From NCBI RefSeq assembly GCF_020164745.1, contig NZ_JAIUGV010000018.1, forward strand, positions 57,818-121,817: a stretch of DNA of 64,000 bases, read 5' to 3'. Below, piece after piece: positions 1 to 8,604 of this stretch. The notes under the pieces are model-generated. The model searched no databases and had not been told where the DNA came from. It saw only the letters and a list, made by a program, of their open reading frames with translations. The DNA comes from Mesorhizobium sp. ES1-4 (lineage in GTDB: Bacteria; Pseudomonadota; Alphaproteobacteria; Rhizobiales; Rhizobiaceae). The number at the start of each line of letters is the position of its first letter. The stretch's first letter is position 1. The position numbers were made by a program, and so were the translations under genes.

Positions 1-1
1 G

Positions 2-643
2 CTGTTGATCGTCGGCAACGAATTGTTCGATGCCGTGCCCATCCGCCAGTTCGTCCGCGCCGGCGCCGGGTGGCGCGAGCGCATGGTCGGCCTCGACGAC
101 GCGGACAATCTTTGCTTCTTCGCCGGCGCCGGCTCGATCGACTCGACCCTGCTGCCCACGGATGCGCCCGACGCGCCGCAAGGCGCGATCGTCGAAATCG
201 CGCCCGCCCGCATCGCCCTGATGGCGGCGATCGCCGGGCGCATAGCCGCTGATGGCGGCGCCGGGCTGTTCCTCGACTACGGCCATCTGCGGTCTGGTGT
301 CGGCGACACGCTGCAGGCCTTGCGCCGGCACAGTCACGAAGATGTGCTGGCCAATCCGGGCGAAGCCGACCTCACCTCGCATGTCGATTTCGCCGCCCTT
401 GCAGCGATCGTGCGCGCGCATGGTCTCGACGCCCATCTCTCGACGCAGGGCAATTTCCTGCTCGGCATGGGCATTCTGGAGCGCGCCGGCCAGCTCGGCG
501 CCGATGCCGGCCAGGCGGCACGCGACAAGATATCCGATGCGGTCGAGCGGCTCGCCGGCCCGCAAGCCATGGGCGAACTCTTCAAGGTCCTTGCCGTCGT
601 TCCGCGCGGCGTGGTCATTCGGCCGTTCGCCACGGCGGATTGA
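2..643 (+). CDS. MidA/NDUFAF7-family SAM-dependent methyltransferase, 5'-truncated by the window edge
   Basis: This is the C-terminal part of a class I SAM-dependent methyltransferase; the reading frame runs off the left edge, so the real start is not visible. The opening GNELFDAVP segment matches the conserved motif of the MidA/NDUFAF7 family, whose mitochondrial member methylates an arginine of a complex I subunit. Further in, a FLDYGH segment (about residues 88-93) also fits the family. What the bacterial members methylate is not settled, so the substrate is inference. The gene precedes pgeF in the same direction, separated by 103 bases. Confidence 0.82.
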   Translation: MLIVGNELFDAVPIRQFVRAGAGWRERMVGLDDADNLCFFAGAGSIDSTLLPTDAPDAPQGAIVEIAPARIALMAAIAGRIAADGGAGLFLDYGHLRSGVGDTLQALRRHSHEDVLANPGEADLTSHVDFAALAAIVRAHGLDAHLSTQGNFLLGMGILERAGQLGADAGQAARDKISDAVERLAGPQAMGELFKVLAVVPRGVVIRPFATAD

Positions 644-746
644 CTTTTCACCGCTGCCTCTCCCAATCTCCCGTTCGGTAAAAGAGCGGCAGGACCGCCG
701 GCCGCTTTTCCTTGACGAAACCGCCTACACGGACAACAACGCCCGC

Positions 747-1541
747 ATGCTCAATCAGACCAAACCGAATCCCGTTCGGTCGCCGCTGCTGGACAAGGCG
801 CAGGCACAAGGCATCCGCCACGGCTATTTCACCCGCAATGGCGGCGTCTCCACGGGCATTTACCAGGGTCTCAACATCGGCACCGGGTCGGATGACGACC
901 AGGCGCTGGTGGCGGAGAACCGCCGCCGCGTCGCCGCCTGGATGGGCGTGCCCGCAAACCATCTGCTGACCGCCTGGCAGGTCCATTCGCCCGACGTCGT
1001 CATCGCAAGGGAACCCTTCGCGGGCGAGCGGCCCAAGGCCGACGCCATCGTCACCGACCGGCCCGGCATCGCCATCGGCGCCTCGACAGCCGATTGCGGC
1101 CCGGTTCTGTTCGCCGATGCCGGCGCGCGAATCATCGGCGCGGCGCATGCCGGCTGGAAAGGCGCTTTCACCGGCGTACTCGAAAACACCATTGCCGCCA
1201 TGGAGAGCCTTGGCGCCCGTCGCGAAAACATCCTTGCTGTGCTCGGCCCTTCGATCGGGCCCGACAATTACGAAGTGGGACCGGAATTCGTCGCCCGCTT
1301 CATCGAGGCCGACAGCGAGAATGCGCGGTATTTCGTGCCTTCGGCACAGGCCGGCCATTCGATGTTCGACCTCAATCGCTATACGGTCGACCGGCTGACC
1401 AGGGCCGGAGTGACGGCCGACGGCCTTGGCCGCTGCACTTATGCCGAGGAAGACCTGTTTTACTCCTACCGGCGCACCACGCACCGCAAGGAGCCCGATT
1501 ACGGCCGGCAGGTTTCGGCGATCGTTTTGGAGAAGGTATAA
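747..1541 (+). CDS. pgeF: Peptidoglycan editing factor PgeF (laccase-domain, YfiH/DUF152 family)
   Basis: This is a 264-residue cytosolic protein of the YfiH/PgeF family, described as a purine nucleoside phosphorylase/laccase-fold enzyme that keeps L-Ser from replacing L-Ala in peptidoglycan precursors. The conserved zinc-site residues are visible: the His of QVHSPDV, the Cys of TADCGPV and the His of AAHAGWKGA. The frame is open back to 252, but homology begins just after the ATG at 747 (YFTRNGGVS near residue 30), so that start was chosen; no strong ribosome-binding site is seen. Its TAA stop shares one base with the ATG of the next gene, indicating translational coupling. Confidence 0.88.
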   Translation: MLNQTKPNPVRSPLLDKAQAQGIRHGYFTRNGGVSTGIYQGLNIGTGSDDDQALVAENRRRVAAWMGVPANHLLTAWQVHSPDVVIAREPFAGERPKADAIVTDRPGIAIGASTADCGPVLFADAGARIIGAAHAGWKGAFTGVLENTIAAMESLGARRENILAVLGPSIGPDNYEVGPEFVARFIEADSENARYFVPSAQAGHSMFDLNRYTVDRLTRAGVTADGLGRCTYAEEDLFYSYRRTTHRKEPDYGRQVSAIVLEKV

Positions 1542-2692
1542 TGGCGCTGCATTTTGAACGATCGGAATTCGACGCGCGGCGCGACCGCCTGATGATCGAG
1601 ATGGCCGAGAAGAAGCTGGACGCCATCCTGCTGTTCGCGCAGGAGAGCATGTATTGGCTGACCGGCTACGACACGTTCGGCTTCTGCTTCTTCCAGTGCC
1701 TGGTGGTGAAGGCCGACGGCTCCATGGTGCTTCTGACCCGTTCGGCCGATCTGCGCCAGGCGCGCCACACCTCGATCATCGACAACATCGTGCTGTGGAC
1801 CGACCGCGACGGTGCCAATCCCGCGGTCGACCTGCGCAACCTGCTCAACGAACTCGACCTGCTCGGCGCCCGCATCGGCGTCGAATACGATACCCACGGC
1901 TTGACCGCCTACAATGGCCGCCGCCTGGACGAGCAGTTGCAGACCTTCGGCCAGATCGCCGATGCCTCCGGCATTGTCGGGCGGCTGCGCCTGTTCAAGA
2001 GCCCGGCCGAGGTCGCCAAGGCCGAAAAGGCAGCCAATCTCTCCGACGACGCGCTGGACGCGGCCCTGCCGCTGATCAGGCAGGGCGGCGACGAGGCCAT
2101 GATCCTGGCCGCCATGCAGGGCGCTATCTTCGCCGGCGGCGGCGACTATCCGGCCAACGAGTTCATCATCGGCTCCGGCGTCGATGCGCTGCTGTGCCGC
2201 TACAAGGCCGGCCGTCGCAAGCTCACCAAGAACGACCAGCTGACGCTGGAATGGGCCGGCGTCTTCCACCACTACCATGCGCCGATGATGCGCACGGTGC
2301 TGACCGGCAAGGTCTCCAAGCGCCATCAGGAGCTGTTCGACGCGGCGCGTGCAGCGCTTCTGGCCGTCGAAAAGGTGATGACGCCGGCAAACACCTTCGG
2401 CGACGTGTTCGACGCTCATGCCCGCACCATGGAGGCGCACGGCCTGACCAAGCATCGGCTGAACGCCTGCGGCTATTCGGTCGGTGCCCGCTTCACGCCG
2501 TCCTGGATGGACATGCCGATGTTCTACCAGGGCAATCCCGAGCCGATCGCGCCGAACATGACGCTGTTCGCCCACATGATCATCATGGATTCCGAGACCG
2601 AGACGGCGATGACGCTTGGCCGCACCTACCTGACCACCGAATCCCAGCCGAAGCCGCTGTCCCGCCATGATCTCGACTTGATCGTGCAGTGA
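1541..2692 (+). CDS. M24 'pita-bread' family protein, creatinase/ectoine hydrolase-like, metal ligands missing
   Basis: This 383-residue protein has the creatinase N-terminal domain (about 1-150) followed by the M24 pita-bread fold (about 155-383). The five metal ligands of classical Xaa-Pro peptidases are not in place. The segment around E237-W238 and A247-P248 stands where two Asp are expected, Y312 (GYSVG) stands where the GHGIG His is expected, and H345 stands where the EPG Glu is expected. This pattern recalls metal-independent creatinase and ectoine hydrolase (DoeA/EutD) proteins, including the WMDMPMFY segment. It probably cleaves a C-N bond in a small molecule; the substrate is unknown. 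The start overlaps the pgeF stop. Confidence 0.75.
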   Translation: MALHFERSEFDARRDRLMIEMAEKKLDAILLFAQESMYWLTGYDTFGFCFFQCLVVKADGSMVLLTRSADLRQARHTSIIDNIVLWTDRDGANPAVDLRNLLNELDLLGARIGVEYDTHGLTAYNGRRLDEQLQTFGQIADASGIVGRLRLFKSPAEVAKAEKAANLSDDALDAALPLIRQGGDEAMILAAMQGAIFAGGGDYPANEFIIGSGVDALLCRYKAGRRKLTKNDQLTLEWAGVFHHYHAPMMRTVLTGKVSKRHQELFDAARAALLAVEKVMTPANTFGDVFDAHARTMEAHGLTKHRLNACGYSVGARFTPSWMDMPMFYQGNPEPIAPNMTLFAHMIIMDSETETAMTLGRTYLTTESQPKPLSRHDLDLIVQ

Positions 2693-2735
2693 ATCCATGA
2701 TGGGAGACGTTCTTCGTCAAGGAGTTAGAAGGCAA

Positions 2736-3356
2736 ATGAGACGATCGCATGTGACGACCGTGTCATTGCTTGTGGCATTGGCCCTGACTGCCTGCACAAA
2801 CGCGAAAGACGTCCTCGAACCTTCCGCCATCACCCCGCCGGCGGCCTCGTCACAGCCCGCACCCTCCGCGCAAGGCAGTGCCGCGGCCACTGTTCCCGCC
2901 CCATCGTCGGTCGCGCCGGCCACCACGACCGCCGCGCCCGTTACCTCCGCCCAGGCCGCGGCCATCCTGTCGAAGACCCGGCTGCAGATCGCGCCGATCG
3001 TCGGCGCGTCGGTGGAAGCCGCCACGCCGCTGACGGCAGAGCTTCAGACACGCGCCAAACAGCGCGGCATCACGCTCGCCGGCAGCCAGGACCAGACCGC
3101 GACCCATGTGCTCAAGGGCTACTTCTCGGCGATGACGGAGGGCAAGGACACCACCGTCATCTATGTCTGGGACGTCTACGACCCTTCCGGCAACAGGTTG
3201 CACCGCATCAACGGCCAGATGAAGGCGCCTTCGACCGGTTCCGGCGACAGCGTTGGCGCCGACAGCTGGAAGTCGGTCTCGCCAGCCACCATGCAGGCGA
3301 TCGCCGACCAGACCATCGATCAGTTCGCGGCCTTTCTCAGCGGCAAGGCGAGCTAG
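2736..3356 (+). CDS. Predicted lipoprotein with Pro/Ala/Ser-rich linker
   Basis: This 206-residue exported protein has a charged N-terminus (MRRSH), a hydrophobic stretch and a lipobox L17-T18-A19-C20, so it should be lipid-anchored at the periplasmic face. Residues 30-75 form a low-complexity Ala/Pro/Ser/Thr linker. The rest is a compact domain with VLKGYFSA and VYVWDVYDPSGN-like strands, reminiscent of small lipoproteins that bind the envelope, but no named family was recognised. An AAGGAG box near 2718-2724 and in-frame position support ATG 2736 over an upstream ATG at 2697. It follows the M24 gene by 43 bases and may be co-transcribed. Confidence 0.72.
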   Translation: MRRSHVTTVSLLVALALTACTNAKDVLEPSAITPPAASSQPAPSAQGSAAATVPAPSSVAPATTTAAPVTSAQAAAILSKTRLQIAPIVGASVEAATPLTAELQTRAKQRGITLAGSQDQTATHVLKGYFSAMTEGKDTTVIYVWDVYDPSGNRLHRINGQMKAPSTGSGDSVGADSWKSVSPATMQAIADQTIDQFAAFLSGKAS

Positions 3357-3375
3357 AGCAATTCCAAACTAGAAG

Positions 3376-3403
3376 AGGGAGCAGCGGGAGTCCGCTGCTT
3401 CCT
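3376..3403 (+). terminator. Possible terminator hairpin after the lipoprotein gene
   Basis: GCAGCGG (3381-3387) pairs with CCGCTGC (3392-3398) around a GAGT loop, and the stem extends outward with one G-T pair. No clear T-run follows, so termination is inferred only from the position between the lipoprotein gene and prs. Confidence 0.4.
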
Positions 3404-3555
3404 GTTGCCAGCCGGTGATGGCTAACAGTTTTCCTGGGCTTAGCCGGCGGATTCGCGATCTCGGCGCTTGCAATACCAGCGCGGGCCGCTAAAAGCCCGG
3501 TTAAAAGGCGCAGGAGAGTCCGCCAGGCCTCTCCGTCCTCCACCAGGAACGGTGC

Positions 3556-4491
3556 ATGAAACTCTTCGCGGGCAATTCCAACAGGGTGCTGGCCGAAGCG
3601 GTCGCCCGCTATCTCAACATCCCGCTGGGCAAGGCCAGTGTCAGGCGCTTCGCCGACCAGGAAATCTTCGTCGAAATCCAGGAAAACGTGCGCGGCGAGG
3701 ATGTCTTCATCCTGCAGTCGACCTCGTTCCCGACCAACGATCACCTGATGGAATTGCTCATCATGATCGACGCCTTCATGCGCTCCTCGGCCAAGCGCAT
3801 CACGGCGGTTATCCCCTATTTCGGCTATGCAAGGCAGGATCGTCGCGCTTCCGGACGCACGCCGATCTCCGCCAAGCTCGTCGCCAACATGATCACCCGC
3901 GCCGGCGTCAGCCGGGTTTTGACGCTGGACCTCCATGCCGGCCAGATCCAGGGTTTCTTCGACATCCCGACCGACAATCTGTTCTCGGTGCCGGTGATGG
4001 CGCGCGACGTAAAGGCGAAATACAAGCAGCTCGGCAACGTCGTGGTGGTGTCGCCCGATATTGGCGGCGTGGTCCGCGCCCGCGCGCTGGCCAAGCGCTT
4101 CGACGCGCAGCTCGCCATCGTCGACAAGCGCCGTGAGCGTCCGGGCGAATCGGAAGTCATGAACATCATCGGCGCGGTCGCCGGCAAAGATTGCCTTTTG
4201 ATCGACGATATCGTCGATTCCGGCGGCACGCTGTGCAACGCCGCCGACGCGCTGCTGGCCAACGGCGCCACCAGCGTCACCGCCTACATCACCCATGGCG
4301 TGCTTTCGGGCGGCGCGGTCGCCCGCATCAGCGGCTCGAAGCTGCAGGAACTGGTGATCACCGATTCCATCCAGCCGACGCAAAGCGTGCTGGATGCGCC
4401 CAACATCCGCGTCATTTCGATCGCCGACCTGATGGGCGAAGCCATTTCGCGCACGGCGACCGAGGAATCGGTGTCGAGCCTGTTCGACTGA
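3556..4491 (+). CDS. prs: Ribose-phosphate pyrophosphokinase (PRPP synthetase)
   Basis: This enzyme makes PRPP from ribose 5-phosphate and ATP for purine, pyrimidine, histidine and NAD synthesis in the cytosol. The 311-residue length is normal for class I enzymes. Visible hallmarks are the N-terminal FAGNSN and RRFADQEIFVEI strands, the YFGYARQDRR ATP-binding loop, DLHAGQIQGFF, and the PRPP-binding loop DDIVDSGGT near residues 218-226. It stands alone between a lipoprotein gene and a convergent AraC gene. Confidence 0.96.
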   Translation: MKLFAGNSNRVLAEAVARYLNIPLGKASVRRFADQEIFVEIQENVRGEDVFILQSTSFPTNDHLMELLIMIDAFMRSSAKRITAVIPYFGYARQDRRASGRTPISAKLVANMITRAGVSRVLTLDLHAGQIQGFFDIPTDNLFSVPVMARDVKAKYKQLGNVVVVSPDIGGVVRARALAKRFDAQLAIVDKRRERPGESEVMNIIGAVAGKDCLLIDDIVDSGGTLCNAADALLANGATSVTAYITHGVLSGGAVARISGSKLQELVITDSIQPTQSVLDAPNIRVISIADLMGEAISRTATEESVSSLFD

Positions 4492-4499
4492 AAATCCAG

Positions 4500-5396
4500 T
4501 CACCTCCGCGGCAAGGCCGACGGCGCCGGGGACTCTAACCGGGCCGGGGCTCGCCGCATGCCTTCGCCGGCATCACGCGCCCCGCGCATATAGCCGCGCG
4601 GCGAGGAGCCCAGCATGCGCTTGAACATGGTGATGAACGCCGGCACGCTGTCATAGCCGAGATCGAGCGCGACCCGCGTGATCGGCTCGCCGTCGGCGAG
4701 CCTCGGCAGCGCCGCGAACAGGCAGGCCTGCTGGCGCCATGTCGACAGCGACAGGCCGGTCTGGCGCTGGAAGGCGCGCGTGAAGGAGCGCCGGCTCATG
4801 CCGACGGTATCTGCCCATTCGTCGATCGTTGCGTGCGGTGAGGGTGCGGCGACGAAACGCCGGCAGAGCGCCGCCAGTTTGGGATCGGACGGAAACGGCA
4901 GGCCGAGCGGCCGCTCCGGCAAGTGCGGAATCTCATGCAGCAGAAGGTTCATGATCAGGCCGCCGCGCCCTTCCAGTTCGCCCCCTTGCGGCAGCTTTTC
5001 GGATTCCACGATCAGGCTGTGCATCAGGTCGGTGACGCCGACGACGCGCATGCCCTCCGGCAGGCCCGGAATCGCCTGGGGCATGACATAGACCGAGCGC
5101 ATCGAGACATCGCCCAGCATCTCGACGGAATGTTCGATGCCGGCCGGAATCCACATCGCATGGTCCGGCGGCACCATCCAGCGCCCATGCCGCGTCGTCA
5201 CCAGCACGACGCCGACCAGCGCATGCAGCAGCTGGCTGCGGCTGTGGTGGTGGTGCGGTACGTGGTAGCCGTCCGGATACTCCGTCGGCAACACCACCGC
5301 CGGCCCGACCGCCTGCTCGAGCCACTGCCATCGCAGCCCGTGCAATTGCTCCAGATCGGAGTGGCCGGCGCCGAAAATCTCCCTGGTGTTTGGCAT
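4500..5396 (-). CDS. AraC-family transcriptional regulator with N-terminal cupin sensor
   Basis: This 298-residue regulator has an N-terminal cupin domain with a PHHHHSRSQLLHA stretch (about residues 47-60) that could hold a metal or ligand. The C-terminal AraC double helix-turn-helix domain covers about 185-280 (TVGMSRRSFTRAFQRQTG, then LGYDSVPAFITMFKRMLG). It is transcribed away from the fosmidomycin-resistance-type exporter at 5537. The short intergenic region makes that exporter the likeliest target. A NimR-like role, in which a cupin AraC regulator controls a neighbouring exporter, is a plausible comparison but unproven. Confidence 0.85.
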   Translation of the reverse strand: MPNTREIFGAGHSDLEQLHGLRWQWLEQAVGPAVVLPTEYPDGYHVPHHHHSRSQLLHALVGVVLVTTRHGRWMVPPDHAMWIPAGIEHSVEMLGDVSMRSVYVMPQAIPGLPEGMRVVGVTDLMHSLIVESEKLPQGGELEGRGGLIMNLLLHEIPHLPERPLGLPFPSDPKLAALCRRFVAAPSPHATIDEWADTVGMSRRSFTRAFQRQTGLSLSTWRQQACLFAALPRLADGEPITRVALDLGYDSVPAFITMFKRMLGSSPRGYMRGARDAGEGMRRAPARLESPAPSALPRR

Positions 5397-5536
5397 TCGC
5401 TATGGCCCACTTGCGAAACTATTGGACCAAACCACGAAAGAAGTCGCTTGGCAACCGGACTATAAGGCTGCCTGCGGGAAGCGCCCGCCACGCCGCCCTG
5501 CGGGAAGAAACCCGCCAAAAAGACCACGGAGCTATC

Positions 5537-6766
5537 TTGACCGATACGACAGCCACCAGCGTCGCGACACCACCGACCGCCGGCCAGGCTTCAGCCCAGG
5601 CGACGGCCTTCACCGTCATCCTGGCGGTGAGCCTCTGCCACTGTATCAACGACATCATGCAGTCGCTGCTATCGGCCATCTATCCGCTTCTGAAAGACAA
5701 TTACGGCCTCGACTTCTGGCAGATCGGCCTGTTGACCTTCACCTTCCAGGTGACGGCATCCCTGCTGCAGCCGATCATCGGCGCAGTCACCGACAAGCGG
5801 CCGATGCCCTATTCGCTGCCCTGGGGCATGGCGTCCTCGCTGATTGGCCTGGTCGTGCTGGCCTATGCCGGGCACTACTACCTTCTCTTGATCGGCGCCT
5901 CGCTGATCGGCATCGGTTCGGCGATCTTCCATCCGGAATCCTCGCGCATCGCCCGCTTCGCTTCCGGCGGCCGGTTTGGCCTGGCGCAGTCGCTCTTTCA
6001 GGTCGGCGGCAATTTCGGCCAGTCCATGGGTCCCTTGCTGGCCGCCTTCATCGTCGTGCCCTTCGGCCAGACCAGCATCGCCTGGTTCGCCGTCGGATCG
6101 CTGTTGGGCATCGTCATCCTGTGGCAGGTCGGCGGTTGGTACAGCCGCCTGCGCGCCGCGCAGGGCAATCGCAAGACGGCAAGCTTCGTCTCGCCATTCC
6201 CGCGCCGCAAGGTGATGTGGGCCTTGGCGGTGCTGACCTTGCTGGTGCTGACCAAGAACGCCTACATCGCCAGCCTTTCCAGCTACTACACCTTCTATTC
6301 CATCCATAAGTTCGGCGTTTCGGTGCAGATGTCGCAGGTCATGCTGTTCCTCTTCCTCGGTTCCTCGGCGCTGGGCATCCTGCTTGGCGGTCCGTTTGGC
6401 GACCGCTATGGACAGAAGGCGATGATCTGGTTCTCGATCGTCGGCGTCCTGCCCTTCACGCTGGCGCTTCCCTACGCCAACATGGAATGGACGATGGTGC
6501 TGACCGTGCTGATCGGCCTGATCCTGTCGTCGGCCTTCTCCAACATCGTCGTCTTCGCGCAGGAACTGGTGCCGGGGCGTGTCGGCACGATCGCCGGCAT
6601 CTTCTTCGGCTTCGCCTTCGGCGTCGGCGGCATCGCGGCGGCGGTGCTTGGCGTCGTCGCCGACATGAAGGGCATCGATTTCGTCTTCCAGATATGCTCC
6701 TACCTGCCATTGCTGGGGCTGCTGACGGTGTTCCTGCCCAACATGAAGGAAGCCCGCAAGGCCTGA
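5537..6766 (+). CDS. MFS transporter, fosmidomycin-resistance (Fsr) type
   Basis: This is a major facilitator superfamily exporter of about 409 residues with roughly 12 hydrophobic segments. The N-terminal SLCHCINDIMQSLLSAIYPL motif and the FHPESSRIARFASGGR loop are typical of the Fsr/fosmidomycin-resistance branch. An in-frame ATG at 5390 would overlap the divergent AraC gene and add a non-membrane N-terminus. The TTG at 5537 has a GGAG box about six bases upstream and was preferred. The substrate is not known; Fsr homologues export fosmidomycin but many rhizobial members may carry other compounds. Likely regulated by the divergent AraC protein. Confidence 0.82.
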   Translation: MTDTTATSVATPPTAGQASAQATAFTVILAVSLCHCINDIMQSLLSAIYPLLKDNYGLDFWQIGLLTFTFQVTASLLQPIIGAVTDKRPMPYSLPWGMASSLIGLVVLAYAGHYYLLLIGASLIGIGSAIFHPESSRIARFASGGRFGLAQSLFQVGGNFGQSMGPLLAAFIVVPFGQTSIAWFAVGSLLGIVILWQVGGWYSRLRAAQGNRKTASFVSPFPRRKVMWALAVLTLLVLTKNAYIASLSSYYTFYSIHKFGVSVQMSQVMLFLFLGSSALGILLGGPFGDRYGQKAMIWFSIVGVLPFTLALPYANMEWTMVLTVLIGLILSSAFSNIVVFAQELVPGRVGTIAGIFFGFAFGVGGIAAAVLGVVADMKGIDFVFQICSYLPLLGLLTVFLPNMKEARKA

Positions 6767-6838
6767 ACGGGCCTGGTAGATCGGCTCGACATTGGCCTTG
6801 CGACGCCGAGCGGTTGGCACCGGGTCAGCTTTGAAGAC

Positions 6839-7744
6839 TTAGACGCAGTGTCTCTTTCGCCATGCGCCAGGCGAAGCGCCGGCAATGGTCTGGAAAGCTC
6901 GCGAAAAATGACTCTGATCGGCGAATCCGCAGGCAAGGGCGATGGCAGCCAGGCTGTCGCCCGTTTCCACAAGCAGCGTTTGTGCGCGCTGAACCTTGGC
7001 AGCCACGCGCCAGCGTTGCGGCGGCATGCCGGTGGAAGCCTTGAAGGCGCGGCTGAAATAGGCTTCGGAAAGCCCGGTCAATTCGGCCAGATCCTTCAGC
7101 GCGACGGCATTGGGCAGGCTCTGTTCCAAGAGCGCGATCACGCGCCTGAGTTGGGAAGGCGCAAGCCCGCCCCGGTTTCGTCGCGCTCTGTCGGCACCGA
7201 ACAGTTTGTACGACATGGCCAATGCGAGACTGTCGCCGTAAAGGCGACAGTCCGTCCCGCTGCCAAGGCAGGCGTCGGCCAACAGTTCGGCTAGAGCAAG
7301 AATGCCGCTGTCCCTGAACATCAGGCGCGGCTCGACGCATGATGCGAGCGTGAGCGCGTCCCCGAAAGTGGCCGCCAGCACGGAAAGGTCGAAATCGATG
7401 ACCAGCCGGCGGATGTAGCGGAACCGCTGGGCAAGCTGCCACAGAGGCGTGTCGGCTGGAACGAAAGTGAGATGACTTGCAGCCCGATATCCGGCAACCG
7501 GCAAAGGTGCCAGGCGGTGCGGCGTTAGCCCCATTTCGGCATGACCGCCGATCTGCTCCAAAATCACAGTGAGGCGCGGCAGTGTCGAGCGAAGGTCCTC
7601 CGGATCGCTGCTTGGCCCATGCAGATGGGCTATCTCGACCGTGACCCCGGTCAAGGATCGCAGGTATCTATGGGCAGAGCCCTCGGCAGCCGGCCCAAGG
7701 TTCAACCTCGCCTCACCTAAACGGTCAATCGTTTGACTGGTCAC
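6839..7744 (-). CDS. AraC-family transcriptional regulator
   Basis: This 301-residue regulator has a C-terminal AraC/XylS DNA-binding domain (about 200-298) with both helix-turn-helix units visible (LAELTGLSEAYFSRAFKAST and the ALACGFADQSHFSRAFQ segment). The N-terminal 190 residues match no sensor that was recognised, although several hydrophobic strands suggest a small-molecule-binding fold. It converges on the MFS gene at its 3' end, and its 5' end faces the NarL-type response regulator's stop. Target genes cannot be named from position alone; they could include the hydrolase operon further right. Confidence 0.82.
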   Translation of the reverse strand: MTSQTIDRLGEARLNLGPAAEGSAHRYLRSLTGVTVEIAHLHGPSSDPEDLRSTLPRLTVILEQIGGHAEMGLTPHRLAPLPVAGYRAASHLTFVPADTPLWQLAQRFRYIRRLVIDFDLSVLAATFGDALTLASCVEPRLMFRDSGILALAELLADACLGSGTDCRLYGDSLALAMSYKLFGADRARRNRGGLAPSQLRRVIALLEQSLPNAVALKDLAELTGLSEAYFSRAFKASTGMPPQRWRVAAKVQRAQTLLVETGDSLAAIALACGFADQSHFSRAFQTIAGASPGAWRKRHCV

Positions 7745-7947
7745 AGCTCACCCCTCAGCGCAACACTTCCTGCTTTTCAAGACGGACAGAATGCGCTTCG
7801 TGGATGCCTGGCGAAATTGGTGAGGCGAGGGAAATTTAGATGCCTCTAACGAACCGTCGCGGCCTCATACTTTCGAACGATGGCACCGGCGCTTGTCGAA
7901 TTCGGCGAGGCGAGAAGGAGGAAGACATACAAAATCAGGGGTCGATC

Positions 7948-8604
7948 TCAAAGCTGAACCAGGCCCCGCTTGCTGGCGACTGCGATCGCCTCTGTTCGGC
8001 TGAGGACGTTGAGCTTGGTGAAGACACTGCGCAAGTGCGATTTCACCGTCGTTTCGCTGATATGCAGGCCGAGGCCGATCTCCTTGTTCCCTTTGCCCTG
8101 CGCCAGCAGGGTTAGCACGTGCATTTCTCGGCCGGTCAGTTCTTCGCTGCTGACGGCGGCCGCAAGCTTTGCCACCAACAGCGACGGGATGCAGGTTTCA
8201 CCGGCGTGCACCTTGCGGATACAGTCGAGCAAATCCTCACGCTGCGCATCCTTCAGAAGGTAACCCTTGGCGCCAGCCTTGATGGCGCGGGAAATCTCGT
8301 GGTCGGTGTCGAAGGTGGTCAAAACGACAACGCGCGCGGAAGGATCCTGCTGTCGGATTTCGCCCATAGCCGCGACGCCGTCGAGAACCGGCATACGTAG
8401 GTCGAGTAGCACGACATCAGGATGCTGCTGCCGCCAGAAATCGACGGCATCGCGGCCGGTTGCGGCTTCCGCGACGACCAGCATGTCCGGCTGACGGCCG
8501 ATGATTGCGGCCAAGCCTTCGCGCACGGTTACGTGGTCGTCGGCAACCAGAACCCTGATCTTGGCGGTTGGCGTTTTTTCGGGCGCAACGCTCATGACGT
8601 TCAA
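7948..8604 (-). CDS. NarL/FixJ-family two-component response regulator
   Basis: This 218-residue response regulator has a receiver domain at about 16-135 with acidic pocket D22-D23, phospho-acceptor D68 (LLDLRMP), a switch Thr in VVVLTTFDTD and K118 (YLLKDA). A LuxR-type helix-turn-helix covers about 150-215 (ELTGREMHVLTLLAQGKGNKE, VKSHLRSVFTKLNV). Its ATG overlaps the stop of the upstream histidine kinase by four bases (ATGA), so the pair is a coupled two-component system. It probably acts on a promoter nearby, the best candidate being the divergent hydrolase operon beginning at 10549. Confidence 0.93.
   Translation of the reverse strand: MNVMSVAPEKTPTAKIRVLVADDHVTVREGLAAIIGRQPDMLVVAEAATGRDAVDFWRQQHPDVVLLDLRMPVLDGVAAMGEIRQQDPSARVVVLTTFDTDHEISRAIKAGAKGYLLKDAQREDLLDCIRKVHAGETCIPSLLVAKLAAAVSSEELTGREMHVLTLLAQGKGNKEIGLGLHISETTVKSHLRSVFTKLNVLSRTEAIAVASKRGLVQL

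Noticed and set aside
648..1484. Long minus-strand open frame opposite pgeF
   Set aside because: It lies entirely opposite the recognised pgeF gene and has the composition of a high-GC shadow frame, with no family motifs.
3337..4503. 388-codon minus-strand open frame opposite prs
   Set aside because: Covers the conserved prs gene; codon pattern typical of an antisense frame.
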